Origin: an uncultured Collinsella sp. | GTDB taxonomy: Bacteria; Actinomycetota; Coriobacteriia; Coriobacteriales; Coriobacteriaceae | Length of the DNA stretch: 63,384 bases | Assembly: GCA_959602645.1 (NCBI GenBank) | Contig: CAUGTZ010000016.1 | Location: 1 to 63,384, forward strand | Reading direction: 5' to 3' | In this document: positions 34,173 to 42,572 of the stretch, piece after piece | Layout: every line of letters starts with the position of its first letter | Position numbering within the stretch: position 1 is the stretch's first letter | Notes under the pieces: model-generated | The model's database searches: none | What the model saw: only the letters and a program-made list of their open reading frames with translations | What the model was told of the DNA's origin: nothing | Program-made: the position numbers and the translations under genes

Positions 34173-35242
34173 CTGGCCGGCTTGACGGCGAACAGCTCAT
34201 CCCAATCGACCAATAGCTCCCGCCGCAGGGCATCTTCGGTGGTGCGTTCCTGATCGGTCTTTGGGATGTAGGGGAGCCCTGCCTTTTTATGGATGAGTTC
34301 GGCGATGTTGTTAAAGCTCTTCGTGTCTTTGATTTGCTCATAGGTTATCTGGATAACGTCATAGCCCATGCTTGTGAGGGCGGTGGTGCGCTCGGCATCG
34401 GAGAGACTTGCGGCTTCGCCATCGTGGGCGGAGCGGCCTTGGCATTCCAGGATGACGCCCATGCTGTCGGTGTTGCTCTCGATGAGGATATCGGCGTAGC
34501 AGCAGGTTTTGTCATACAGTGAGCGCGCGGCGTCGCTGAGTGGGATGCGCACGTTGTTTGCGATGTTGATACCCATGCCGCCCTCGTTGCGGGGGAGCGA
34601 GACAAGTATGGAGGTCTGTACTTCGAAGGGCGAGGCGGTCTGCCCCGTCATGTGCTCGGCCGCCCAGCGCAGTTGTTTAACGCCGCGCAGGCCTGCAGCC
34701 TGCTTGGCGAACGCGGCGATATCCGCCGCGCTGAGGAGCGGCGGGCGCTTCCACAAATTGGTGTCATTGCCCTTGGTGTCGACAACACGCTCCCAACCGC
34801 AGTTGGGTGGAATGAGCTTAAGCGAAATGGCTTCATCGAGTTGTTGTTGCGTTCGCTCGCAGGGCGTAAACACTGCAAAGGAGCCGCACATCTCGTAGCA
34901 AGCCATGAGTAACTGGTTGCGTGAGACCTGCGTGGCAAGGCTGAGCAACGTAAACTCGGGCGACGTGACATCAAATCCATGTTCAGTTTGCCTAAACGAC
35001 CCGGGAGGCGGCTCTTGGGTCAGGAGGTGCGATTTAAACAGGCTTCGCGACCCGGATTGTACTCGAGTGAATACAAGCCTGTGAAGCGGTGCGTGAAGCA
35101 GGTCTTTTACAACTGCATGACTTCCGAGGCCGCAACATCTGCGATCCATATTGCCAAGGCTAATGGCGGGGTAAAGCCCTAATACCTGCGGCGGGATACG
35201 GTGATAGTAAAAAGCGGATTGACCGCATAGCGTCAGGTCCAT
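34169..35242 (-). CDS. Hypothetical protein with a PD-(D/E)XK nuclease-like C-terminal domain
   Basis: The 357-residue protein has no sure family. Its N-terminal half (SGSRSLFKSHLLTQEPPPGS; SPEFTLLSLATQVSRNQLLM) recalls the regulatory half of AbiEi/DUF559-type actinobacterial proteins. The C-terminal half contains YADILIESNTDSMGVILECQ followed by GRSAHDGEAA and a Y-D-V-I-Q-I-T-Y strand, fitting the D-x(n)-E-x-Q core of a degenerate endonuclease-like fold. AGGAGG precedes the ATG at 35242. The longer frame upstream translates a palindromic repeat and is rejected. A defence-related role is possible but not shown. Confidence 0.6.
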   Translation of the reverse strand: MDLTLCGQSAFYYHRIPPQVLGLYPAISLGNMDRRCCGLGSHAVVKDLLHAPLHRLVFTRVQSGSRSLFKSHLLTQEPPPGSFRQTEHGFDVTSPEFTLLSLATQVSRNQLLMACYEMCGSFAVFTPCERTQQQLDEAISLKLIPPNCGWERVVDTKGNDTNLWKRPPLLSAADIAAFAKQAAGLRGVKQLRWAAEHMTGQTASPFEVQTSILVSLPRNEGGMGINIANNVRIPLSDAARSLYDKTCCYADILIESNTDSMGVILECQGRSAHDGEAASLSDAERTTALTSMGYDVIQITYEQIKDTKSFNNIAELIHKKAGLPYIPKTDQERTTEDALRRELLVDWDELFAVKPAS

Positions 35243-35293
35243 GATATCCTCCTGGTCGAAATGTGCTTTTGGACCGTGCGATGCCAGCGTCAA

Positions 35294-35422
35294 TTCGGAA
35301 GTATGCGGCAAAATCTGAACCCTGTGAGCAGACCTGGCTTTTGAGGCCAGTTTATCAGGCATTTTGTTGCGAAAAAACGGGGTGTGCTCGGAGGTCTCAG
35401 AATTTGCCGCATACTTCCGAAA
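35294..35422. repeat. 129-bp palindromic element (MITE-like)
   Basis: A 25-base arm at 35294-35318, containing CGGAAGTATGCGGCAAA, is repeated inverted at 35397-35422 with one or two mismatches. About 78 bases lie between them, with weaker inner pairing. There is no coding capacity and no obvious target duplication. It lies just upstream of the nuclease-like gene. Confidence 0.75.
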
Positions 35423-35596
35423 ACGCGGTCGATCTGGCTCTTGCTAAAACGATTTAGCAGCGTCGGGTAAGGTGTGGTTTCGCCATCGGGCGAACACTTT
35501 TAGCGCTTGGGACTTTATTTTTGGGCCTCGAAAGGTGGATTTCGCGCTTTTGGTAAAGAAATGGGTGCGTGTTTTGCCGTGTGCCGGCATTGACAC

Positions 35597-35635
35597 AGAA
35601 AAAGGGCCCGGAAGGCAATGCCTTCCGGGCCCTTT
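35597..35635 (-). terminator. Terminator of pyruvate kinase
   Basis: AAAGGGCCCGGAAGG and CCTTCCGGGCCCTTT form a perfect 15-bp stem with a 5-base loop. On the minus strand it is followed by a T-run, directly after the pyk stop. Confidence 0.92.
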
Positions 35636-35663
35636 GCAATGCAAATCTGCTTGCAAGTACGAT

Positions 35664-37124
35664 TTAGCGGACCTGAGCGACGTAAGCGACGTTGGTCGAG
35701 GAGACCTTGTCCTCGAGCTGGACGCTCATGCGGGGATCGCCGGCGGTAGCGACGGTCAAATCGCCAGCCTCGACGTAGCCGAGCTCCTTAGCGGTCTCGA
35801 TCGCCTTGACGATCGTGCCGTTGACGGTGCCCTGGGTAATCTCGGCCTGGTGCGGGATAACGCCCCAGTACATGATCATCTGCTGGACGGCCCACTCGTG
35901 GCGGGAGAACGCGCAGATCGGCATGTTGGGGCGGAAGTGCGAGATCAGGCGAGCAGTACGACCGGTGGTCGTCGGCACGGTGATGCACTTGGCGCCAACG
36001 GTGGTGGCCATGTTCACAGCGGACATACCCACAACGTTGTTGACGACGCGGGTGCCGTGAGCATCGGCCGGAACCTCGAGCGGAGCGTGAGCCGGGAGGT
36101 ACTTCTCGGTCTCGAGAGCAATGCTGGCCTGCATCTTAACGGCCTCGACCGGGTACTTACCGGCAGCGGACTCGCCAGAGAGCATAACGGCGTCGGTGCC
36201 GTCGTAAATGGCGTTAGCAACGTCGGCAACCTCGGCGCGCGTCGGGCGCGGGTTCTGCTGCATGGAGTCGAGCATCTGCGTAGCGGTGATGACGGGCTTG
36301 TAGGCCGCGTTGCACTTGGCGATGATCTCCTTCTGGATGTGCGGAACAAGCTCGGGCTTGATCTCGATGCCCAGGTCGCCACGGGCGACCATGATGCCGT
36401 CGGAAGCCTCGAGGATCTCGTCGAAGTTCTCGACGCCCAGGGCGCACTCGATCTTCGGGAAAATCGTCACGTGCTCGCCGCCGTTCTCGCGGCAAAGCTC
36501 GCGGATGCCGCGGACGGACTCGCCGTCACGGATGAAAGAAGCGGCGATGTAGTCGATGTTCTCGGTCAGGCCAAAGAGAATGTCCTGACGATCGCGCTCG
36601 GTGATGGCGGGCAGCGAGATGTTGACGTTGGGCATGTTGACGCCCTTGCGCTCGCCGATCAGGCCGTCGTTCTTGACGACGCAGGTCATGTCCTGGCCGT
36701 CGACGGACTCGACCTCGAGGGCAACCAGGCCGTCGTCGATCAGGATGAGGGAGCCCTTCTCGACCTCGGAAGGCAGAGCCAGGTAGTCGAGGGAGATGTG
36801 CTCAGCGGTGCCGTGGAAATCCTCGGACGTGGGCTGAGCGGTGACGACGATCTTATCGCCGGTCTTGACGGCAACCTTCTTGCCGTCGACCAGAAGGCCG
36901 GTGCGGACCTCGGGGCCCTTGGTGTCGAGCAGGATGCCGACAGGCAGACCGAGCTCCTTGGAAATACGGCGGACGCGCTCGATGCGACCGTGGTGCTCGT
37001 CGTAGGAGCCGTGCGAGAAGTTAAAACGGGCGACGTTCATGCCCGCCTTGATCATCTCGCGGATGGTCTCGTCGCTATCGCAGGCGGGACCCATGGTGCA
37101 TACAATCTTAGTGCGCTTGTACAT
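35664..37124 (-). CDS. pyk: Pyruvate kinase
   Basis: Pyruvate kinase makes pyruvate and ATP from phosphoenolpyruvate and ADP. The 486-residue product opens with TKIVCTMGPACDSDETI and NVARFNFSHGSYDEH. The active-site lysine and metal ligands are in IFPKIECALGVENFDEIL and VARGDLGIEI, and the loop VITATQMLDSM is followed by RPTRAEVADVANAI. The C-terminal allosteric domain is complete (ITVPTTTGRTARLISHFRPN). GGAGG precedes the ATG. A TATAAT -10 lies at 37188-37193 on the minus strand. Confidence 0.97.
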   Translation of the reverse strand: MYKRTKIVCTMGPACDSDETIREMIKAGMNVARFNFSHGSYDEHHGRIERVRRISKELGLPVGILLDTKGPEVRTGLLVDGKKVAVKTGDKIVVTAQPTSEDFHGTAEHISLDYLALPSEVEKGSLILIDDGLVALEVESVDGQDMTCVVKNDGLIGERKGVNMPNVNISLPAITERDRQDILFGLTENIDYIAASFIRDGESVRGIRELCRENGGEHVTIFPKIECALGVENFDEILEASDGIMVARGDLGIEIKPELVPHIQKEIIAKCNAAYKPVITATQMLDSMQQNPRPTRAEVADVANAIYDGTDAVMLSGESAAGKYPVEAVKMQASIALETEKYLPAHAPLEVPADAHGTRVVNNVVGMSAVNMATTVGAKCITVPTTTGRTARLISHFRPNMPICAFSRHEWAVQQMIMYWGVIPHQAEITQGTVNGTIVKAIETAKELGYVEAGDLTVATAGDPRMSVQLEDKVSSTNVAYVAQVR

Positions 37125-37418
37125 TCAGACCTCCATCTGACATCGTCTTGCGCTGATAGATAAACCATAAGAAATAAAACCGAGATGATTATAACGAAAT
37201 GCCGACCGAATACCCCAAAAAATCGACCGTATGCCGAAATGGAAGTTCATTTTTTGCGGGAAAAACGGTATATGAAAAATCTTTACCAACCACTCCAACC
37301 GCTGCTATCTGGGAGATATGTCAGTTTGGCGATGTGCCGAAGAAAAAACGTTTTACCAATGTTGAGCATCACACGGTCTGCACCGTTGCGTGCGGACCAT
37401 ATTTCCAAACCGATTGTT

Positions 37419-37557
37419 TTGGCTAGACGCGTCGCTTTGGGGTACCATAGCTCCACTATCAACTGCCGCTCAGCACGGCAGCCTTGATGAGCCCTTGCCC
37501 TTCTCCTGGGAATTATGATCGGGCATCAATCTGCTGAGTGGCCCGAATCCCAGGAGG
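37419..37557 (+). promoter_or_regulatory. Promoter and structured leader that can mask the ATPase ribosome binding site
   Basis: TTGGCT (37419) and TACCAT (37443) are a promoter pair. The leader can form CTCCTGGGA (37503-37511) with TCCCAGGAG (37548-37556), which covers the AGGAGG ribosome binding site, plus an inner stem CGGGC/GCCCG. A competing pairing joins CCGCTCAGCA (37466-37475) to TGCTGAGTGG (37532-37541) at 9 of 10 positions. Mutually exclusive folds of this kind suggest a cis-acting ion- or ligand-responsive switch. Confidence 0.55.
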
Positions 37558-37566
37558 GGACTCTAT

Positions 37567-40248
37567 ATGCAAAAGGAATACCTGTCCGCCGCGGCGGAGG
37601 TGCTCAGCGACCAAGGTGTCGATGAGAACCTCGGCCTGAGCAACGACGAGGCGTCGTCGCGCCTTGCCAAGACAGGCCCTAACAAGCTCGAGGAAGCCGA
37701 GAAGACACCGCTGTGGAAGCGTTTCTTTGAGCAGATGGCCGACCCCATGGTCATCATGCTGATCGTTGCCGCCGTCATCAGTGCGCTCACGGGCATGGTC
37801 AAGGGCGAGCCCGACTTTGCCGATGTTGCCATCATCATGTTCGTCGTTATCGTCAACTCGGTGCTGGGCGTGGTCCAGGAAGCCAAGAGCGAGGAGGCCC
37901 TCGAGGCCCTGCAGGAGATGAGTGCGGCGCAGTCCAAGGTGCTGCGCGACGGCAAGCTCGTGCACCTGCCGAGCGCCGAGCTCGTGCCCGGCGACGTGAT
38001 CATGCTCGAGGCGGGCGACTCCGTCCCGGCCGACTGCCGCGTGCTCGAGAGCGCCACGATGAAGATCGAAGAGGCCGCGCTCACCGGCGAGTCCGTGCCC
38101 GTAGAGAAGCACGCCAACGTGATCGAGCTCGCTGCGGGCACCGATGACGTGCCGCTCGGCGACCGTAAGAACATGTGCTATATGGGCTCCACCGTCGTGT
38201 ACGGCCGTGGTCGCGCCGTCGTGGTCGGCACCGGCATGAACACCGAGATGGGCAAGATCGCCGGCGCCCTGGCCGAGGCCAAGGAAGAGCTCACGCCGTT
38301 GCAAGTGAAGCTCGCCGAGCTCAGCCGCATCCTTACCATTATGGTTATCGTCATCTGCGTCGTCATCTTTGGCGTTGATATCATCCGCCACGGCGTGGGC
38401 AACGTTCTTACCGACCCGACCGCCCTGCTCGATACCTTTATGGTCGCCGTCTCGCTCGCCGTCGCTGCCATCCCCGAGGGCCTGGTCGCCGTCGTGACCA
38501 TCGTGCTATCGCTTGGCGTGACCAAGATGGCTAAGCGCCAGGCAATCATCCGCAAGCTCTCTGCCGTCGAGACTCTCGGCTGCACGCAGACCATCTGCTC
38601 CGACAAGACCGGTACCCTTACCCAAAACAAGATGACCGTCGTCAAGCACGAGCTCGCTGCGCCCAAGGAGAAGTTCCTGGCCGGCATGGCGCTGTGCTCC
38701 GATGCTCAGTGGGACGAGGAGCTGGGCGAGGCCGTGGGCGAGCCGACTGAGTGCGCGCTCGTCAACGACGCCGGCAAGGCGGGCCTCACTGGCCTGACTG
38801 CCGAGCATCCGCGCGTGGGCGAGGCCCCGTTTGACTCGGGCCGCAAGATGATGTCCGTGGTCGTCGAGACCCTGGATGGCGAGTACGAGCAGTACACCAA
38901 GGGTGCGCCCGACGTGGTGATCGGCCTGTGCACCCATATCTACGAGGGCGATAAGGTCGTCCCCCTGACCGAGGAGCGCCGCGCCGAGCTCGTGGCGGCC
39001 AACAAGGCCATGGCCGACGAGGCCCTGCGCGTACTGGCGCTGGCAAGCCGCACCTACACCGAGGTTCCCGACGACTGCAGCCCCGCTGCGCTCGAGCATG
39101 ACCTGGTCTTCTGTGGCCTGTCCGGCATGATCGACCCGGTCCGTCCCGAGGTGGCCGACGCTATCCACGAGGCGCACGACGCCGGTATCCGCACCGTCAT
39201 GATCACGGGCGACCACATCGACACCGCCGTGGCCATCGCCAAGCAGCTGGGCATCGTCGCCGATCGCAGCCAGGCCATCACCGGTGCCGACCTCGATCGC
39301 ATGAGCGACGAGGAACTCGACGCGCACATCGAGGACTACGGCGTGTACGCCCGCGTCCAGCCCGAGCACAAGACACGCATCGTCGAGGCTTGGAAGTCGC
39401 GCGACCAGATCGTGGCCATGACGGGCGATGGCGTCAACGACGCCCCGTCCATCAAGCGCGCCGACATTGGCGTTGGTATGGGCATCACCGGTACCGACGT
39501 CACCAAGAACGTCGCCGACATGGTACTTGCCGATGACAACTTCGCTACCATCATCGGCGCCTGCGAAGAGGGTCGTCGCATCTACGACAACATACGCAAG
39601 GTCATCCAGTTCCTGCTTTCGGCCAACCTTGCCGAGGTGTTCTCGGTGTTTATCGCCACGCTCATCGGCTTTACCATCTTCCAGCCGGTGCAGCTGCTGT
39701 GGGTGAACCTGGTCACCGACTGCTTCCCCGCGCTTGCGCTGGGCATGGAGGATGCCGAGGGCGACATCATGAAGCGCAAGCCGCGCAACGCCAAGGACGG
39801 TGTCTTTGCCGGACATATGGGTCTGGACTGCGTGGTCCAGGGCCTAATCATCACCGCGCTGGTGCTGGCGAGCTTCTTTGTGGGCGTGTACTTTGACATG
39901 GGCTACATCCACATCGCCGATATGATCGCCGGCAATGCCGACGAGGAAGGCGTGATGATGGCGTTCATCACGCTCAACATGGTCGAGATTTTCCACTGCT
40001 TCAATATGCGCAGCCGTCGTGCGTCGCTGTTCACCATGAAGAAGCAGAACAAGTGGCTGTGGGCTTCCGCCGCGCTGGCACTGGTGCTGACGGTGATCGT
40101 GACCGTGCAGCCGACGCTTGCCGAGATGTTCTTTGGCCCCGTGACGCTTGAGCTCAAGGGCGTTGTCGCTGCCCTGGGCCTGGCCTTCCTGATCATCCCG
40201 TTGATGGAGATCTACAAGGCGATCATGCGCGCGGTGGAGAAAGAGTAA
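37567..40248 (+). CDS. P-type cation-transporting ATPase (calcium type, P2A)
   Basis: The 893-residue pump has the full P2A layout. An N-terminal cation-ATPase segment (LGLSNDEASSRLAKTGPNKL) is followed by M1-M2, the actuator TGES loop (ALTGESVPVEKH), M4 with AAIPEGLVAVVTI, the phosphorylation site SDKTGTLTQNKM (Asp346), the nucleotide domain, the hinge GDGVNDAPSIK, and six C-terminal helices (VQLLWVNLVTDCFPALALG in M6). The PEGL and NLVTD motifs fit Ca2+ binding, though Mn2+ transport is possible. AGGAGGGG precedes the ATG. An RNA hairpin can mask that site. Confidence 0.94.
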   Translation: MQKEYLSAAAEVLSDQGVDENLGLSNDEASSRLAKTGPNKLEEAEKTPLWKRFFEQMADPMVIMLIVAAVISALTGMVKGEPDFADVAIIMFVVIVNSVLGVVQEAKSEEALEALQEMSAAQSKVLRDGKLVHLPSAELVPGDVIMLEAGDSVPADCRVLESATMKIEEAALTGESVPVEKHANVIELAAGTDDVPLGDRKNMCYMGSTVVYGRGRAVVVGTGMNTEMGKIAGALAEAKEELTPLQVKLAELSRILTIMVIVICVVIFGVDIIRHGVGNVLTDPTALLDTFMVAVSLAVAAIPEGLVAVVTIVLSLGVTKMAKRQAIIRKLSAVETLGCTQTICSDKTGTLTQNKMTVVKHELAAPKEKFLAGMALCSDAQWDEELGEAVGEPTECALVNDAGKAGLTGLTAEHPRVGEAPFDSGRKMMSVVVETLDGEYEQYTKGAPDVVIGLCTHIYEGDKVVPLTEERRAELVAANKAMADEALRVLALASRTYTEVPDDCSPAALEHDLVFCGLSGMIDPVRPEVADAIHEAHDAGIRTVMITGDHIDTAVAIAKQLGIVADRSQAITGADLDRMSDEELDAHIEDYGVYARVQPEHKTRIVEAWKSRDQIVAMTGDGVNDAPSIKRADIGVGMGITGTDVTKNVADMVLADDNFATIIGACEEGRRIYDNIRKVIQFLLSANLAEVFSVFIATLIGFTIFQPVQLLWVNLVTDCFPALALGMEDAEGDIMKRKPRNAKDGVFAGHMGLDCVVQGLIITALVLASFFVGVYFDMGYIHIADMIAGNADEEGVMMAFITLNMVEIFHCFNMRSRRASLFTMKKQNKWLWASAALALVLTVIVTVQPTLAEMFFGPVTLELKGVVAALGLAFLIIPLMEIYKAIMRAVEKE

Positions 40249-40260
40249 CGTACCTGTCCG

Positions 40261-40351
40261 GGCCCGCCCGCCTGCGGGGTTTCTCCTTCGCTGGTCCTCG
40301 CGCTTCGCGCTGCGGGATCACTCAGAAGAAACCCCTCCCGGCGGGCGGGCC
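40261..40351. repeat. Long GC-rich palindrome between the ATPase and rsgA genes
   Basis: GGCCCGCCCGCC (40261-40272) is repeated inverted at 40340-40351. Inside it GGGGTTTCT pairs with AGAAACCCC, and a UUCG-type hairpin GCGCTTCGCGC lies in the centre. It could terminate the ATPase transcript, but its size and layered arms are REP-like. Confidence 0.75.
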
Positions 40352-40475
40352 TTCGGATAACCTCTCGGGACCGTAAGCTGAGGGAAAGTATGTGAGCTGG
40401 TCGGGCTTTGCCCGGCCAGCTCTTTTTGATTTAAAATACCTGCTCAGTTGTGATTTATGGTGCTGGGAGGCGCTT

Positions 40476-41660
40476 GTGGGCAAGGCTAAGGCTAAAGCGA
40501 AGAAAAAGACGACGGGGGCGCGGGCTAAGCGCGATCGTCGTCGGAAGCTCGCGACCGAGGCTCCCGCGTCTGCCGAGGAGCTGCTGGCGAGCGTGCCGGG
40601 ACTCGACGCGCTGCAGGACGTTCCGGCGTTTGATGACCTGCCGGTCGATGAAGCTCAGCAGGCTGCCTTTGATGATTTCTGCGCACATGCCGAGGAGCCC
40701 GAGCAGATGCAGCTTGGCGCCGTGGTGCGCTTGGATCGTGGGTTTCCGCTGGTGGCGACTGCCGACGATACCTTCCGCGCCGAGCATGCCGTGGGATTTG
40801 CCAAGTCGCGCGGTGGGGACGAGGTCCTGCTGCCTGCCGTGGGCGATCGTGTGGCGGTGCGCCGCGCTCCCGGGCACGATATGGGCGTGATTGAATGCGT
40901 ACTGCCGCGCCGTACGAGCTTTGAGCGTTGGCGCGGCCGTGCCCGCGGAGAGCGCCAGGTGCTCTGCTCCAACGTGGATAGCGTGCTAATCGTGCAGGCG
41001 CTCGGTGCCGGCGAGGTGCTGCTCGACCGTGTGGCGCGCTCGCTGGTGTTGGCGCTCGACTGCGATGCCGAGCCGGTGGTGGTGCTCACCAAGGCTGACC
41101 GCTGCGATGCCGGGGAGCTCGAGCGCGATCTGGACCGCGTGCGCCGTCTGGTGGGTCCGGACGTGCGCGTGATCTTGACGTCTTCTGCCGAGGGCCGCGG
41201 TCTGGACGAGGTCCGTGCCTGCGTGCCTGCCGGGAGCTGCGCCATGATTCTGGGCGAGTCGGGTGCCGGCAAGTCGACGCTGCTCAATGCACTGCTGGGC
41301 CACGATACGTTGGCGACCGGCGGTGTGCGCGAACGCGACGACCAGGGCCGTCACACTACCGTCGCGCGCGTGATGGTGGCGCTGCCGGGCGACGCCGGCG
41401 TGATCGCCGATGCCCCGGGTCTGCGCAGTTTGCCGCTCGTGGGTCACGAGCGGGGTCTGGCACGCGCCTTCCCCGAGATTGTCGAGGCATCGCGTGCGTG
41501 CCGGTTTGGCGACTGCACGCATACCCACGAACCGGGTTGCGCCGTTCGCGAGGCCGAGGACGCCGGGCAGATCGACAGCCTGCGTCTGGAAACTTTCCAA
41601 AATCTGGCGTCATCCATGCGCGTGAGCGCTCAAATGCTCGATCCCGATGTCCATCTGTAA
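40476..41660 (+). CDS. rsgA: Ribosome small-subunit maturation GTPase
   Basis: RsgA checks 30S subunit maturation. The 394-residue protein has a Lys-rich N-terminal tail (KAKAKAKKKTTGARAKRDRR), an OB fold (VVRLDRGFPLVATAD ... VLPRRTSFERW), a circularly permuted GTPase with G4 LTKADRCD before G1 GESGAGKSTLLNALLG and G3 DAPGLRSL, and a C-terminal zinc site (CRFGDCTHTHEPGC). The start is GTG at 40476, 5 bases after GGGAGG. The frame upstream lacks family residues. Confidence 0.94.
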   Translation: MGKAKAKAKKKTTGARAKRDRRRKLATEAPASAEELLASVPGLDALQDVPAFDDLPVDEAQQAAFDDFCAHAEEPEQMQLGAVVRLDRGFPLVATADDTFRAEHAVGFAKSRGGDEVLLPAVGDRVAVRRAPGHDMGVIECVLPRRTSFERWRGRARGERQVLCSNVDSVLIVQALGAGEVLLDRVARSLVLALDCDAEPVVVLTKADRCDAGELERDLDRVRRLVGPDVRVILTSSAEGRGLDEVRACVPAGSCAMILGESGAGKSTLLNALLGHDTLATGGVRERDDQGRHTTVARVMVALPGDAGVIADAPGLRSLPLVGHERGLARAFPEIVEASRACRFGDCTHTHEPGCAVREAEDAGQIDSLRLETFQNLASSMRVSAQMLDPDVHL

Positions 41661-41677
41661 TTGATTTTTCCTATGAC

Positions 41678-41713
41678 AGCCGTCTCCCAACTGTTCGGGA
41701 GACGGCTTTTTTG
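41678..41713 (+). terminator. Terminator of rsgA
   Basis: AGCCGTCTCCC and GGGAGACGGCT form an 11-bp stem followed by TTTTTTG. Confidence 0.92.
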
Positions 41714-41742
41714 CTGCGGAAAAGCCTCGAAACATGCAGTTT

Positions 41743-41815
41743 GCTGACGTGCTGACCAAAACCTTGCCACGAGCTTGACGGGCTGGTCAGCTTTTGGTCA
41801 GCGATTGGTTTGACA
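41743..41815 (+). promoter_or_regulatory. Tad operon control region with repeated GCTGAC sites
   Basis: GCTGAC occurs at 41743 and 41751 and its complement GTCAGC at 41786 and 41797. The outermost pair of exact extensions is GCTGACCAAAA (41751-41761) and TTTTGGTCAGC (41792-41802). A TTGACA follows at 41810, with no good -10, as expected for an activator-dependent promoter. Confidence 0.5.
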
Positions 41816-41912
41816 TCGAAAACCAAGATTGCGATTGCGCCGCTTTGCACTCTGGCCGCCCAGACAATGGTGGTACGGGCATTCGCCCGGCACTGCCATG
41901 AGAGGAGCGGCC

Positions 41913-42572
41913 GTGAACAAGAGCAAGCGCATCGCCATCAGTCTGGTCGCGGGCGTGCTCGCTGCTCTGCTCTGCATGGTTTACGGCTCGTCGATCCGCT
42001 CGCAAGCCGAACAGGTCCAGGCTGAGACCTTGGCCAAGTACGGTGGCGATCGCGTCGAGGTATGCGTCGCGGCGCGCGATATCGATGTGGGCGAGACCCT
42101 CGATGAGACCAATGTCATAACCCAGGAGTGGTTGACGAGTCTGCTGCCGCGTGACGCGGCGACCGAGCTACGCCAGGTGCGCGGCGACGTGACGACTTCG
42201 CGTATTCCCAAAAACGCCGTGATCTGCAATGTCTACACCAAGGCCGAGAGCCACATGCTCGAGGTGCCTAAGGGCAAGGTCGCCGTTTCGGTGGCGGTCG
42301 ATGCCGAGCACTCGGTCGGCGGTGCTGCGGGCGTGGGCAGCTACGTGGACGTGTACGTGCAAAAAGACGGCGTAACCGATCGGCTGTGCGGTGCGTACGT
42401 GATCGATACCAGTGAGGATTCCGGTTCCACGCGCGAGGGCAAGATCGAATGGGTGACGCTGGCGGCTGACCCCGAAGACGTCAAGGAACTGCTGGGAGCC
42501 TCGGGCAAGGGAACGGTCAGCTTGACGATTCCCGCCACGGCGCGCGGCAAAAAGAGCGGAGGCGACGAGTGA
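41913..42572 (+). CDS. CpaB/RcpC-like SAF-domain pilus assembly protein
   Basis: The 219-residue protein has one N-terminal membrane segment (RIAISLVAGVLAALLCMVYG), then a SAF domain (VEVCVAARDIDVGETLDETN) as in CpaB/RcpC, and a C-terminal beta-rich domain. In diderm bacteria CpaB works with the outer-membrane secretin. In a monoderm it may guide the pilus through the wall. GTG at 41913 follows GAGGAG by 5 bases. It is the first gene of the Tad operon, and its stop overlaps tadZ in TGATG. Confidence 0.85.
   Translation: MNKSKRIAISLVAGVLAALLCMVYGSSIRSQAEQVQAETLAKYGGDRVEVCVAARDIDVGETLDETNVITQEWLTSLLPRDAATELRQVRGDVTTSRIPKNAVICNVYTKAESHMLEVPKGKVAVSVAVDAEHSVGGAAGVGSYVDVYVQKDGVTDRLCGAYVIDTSEDSGSTREGKIEWVTLAADPEDVKELLGASGKGTVSLTIPATARGKKSGGDE

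Noticed and set aside
35472..37163. A 563-codon plus-strand frame antisense to pyruvate kinase
   Set aside because: The pyruvate kinase frame carries all active-site motifs, and the antisense frame includes the pyk terminator.
37419..37566. yybP-ykoY manganese riboswitch before the P-type ATPase
   Set aside because: The conserved L1 and L3 loop sequences of that class are not found; only an unclassified switch-like fold can be supported.
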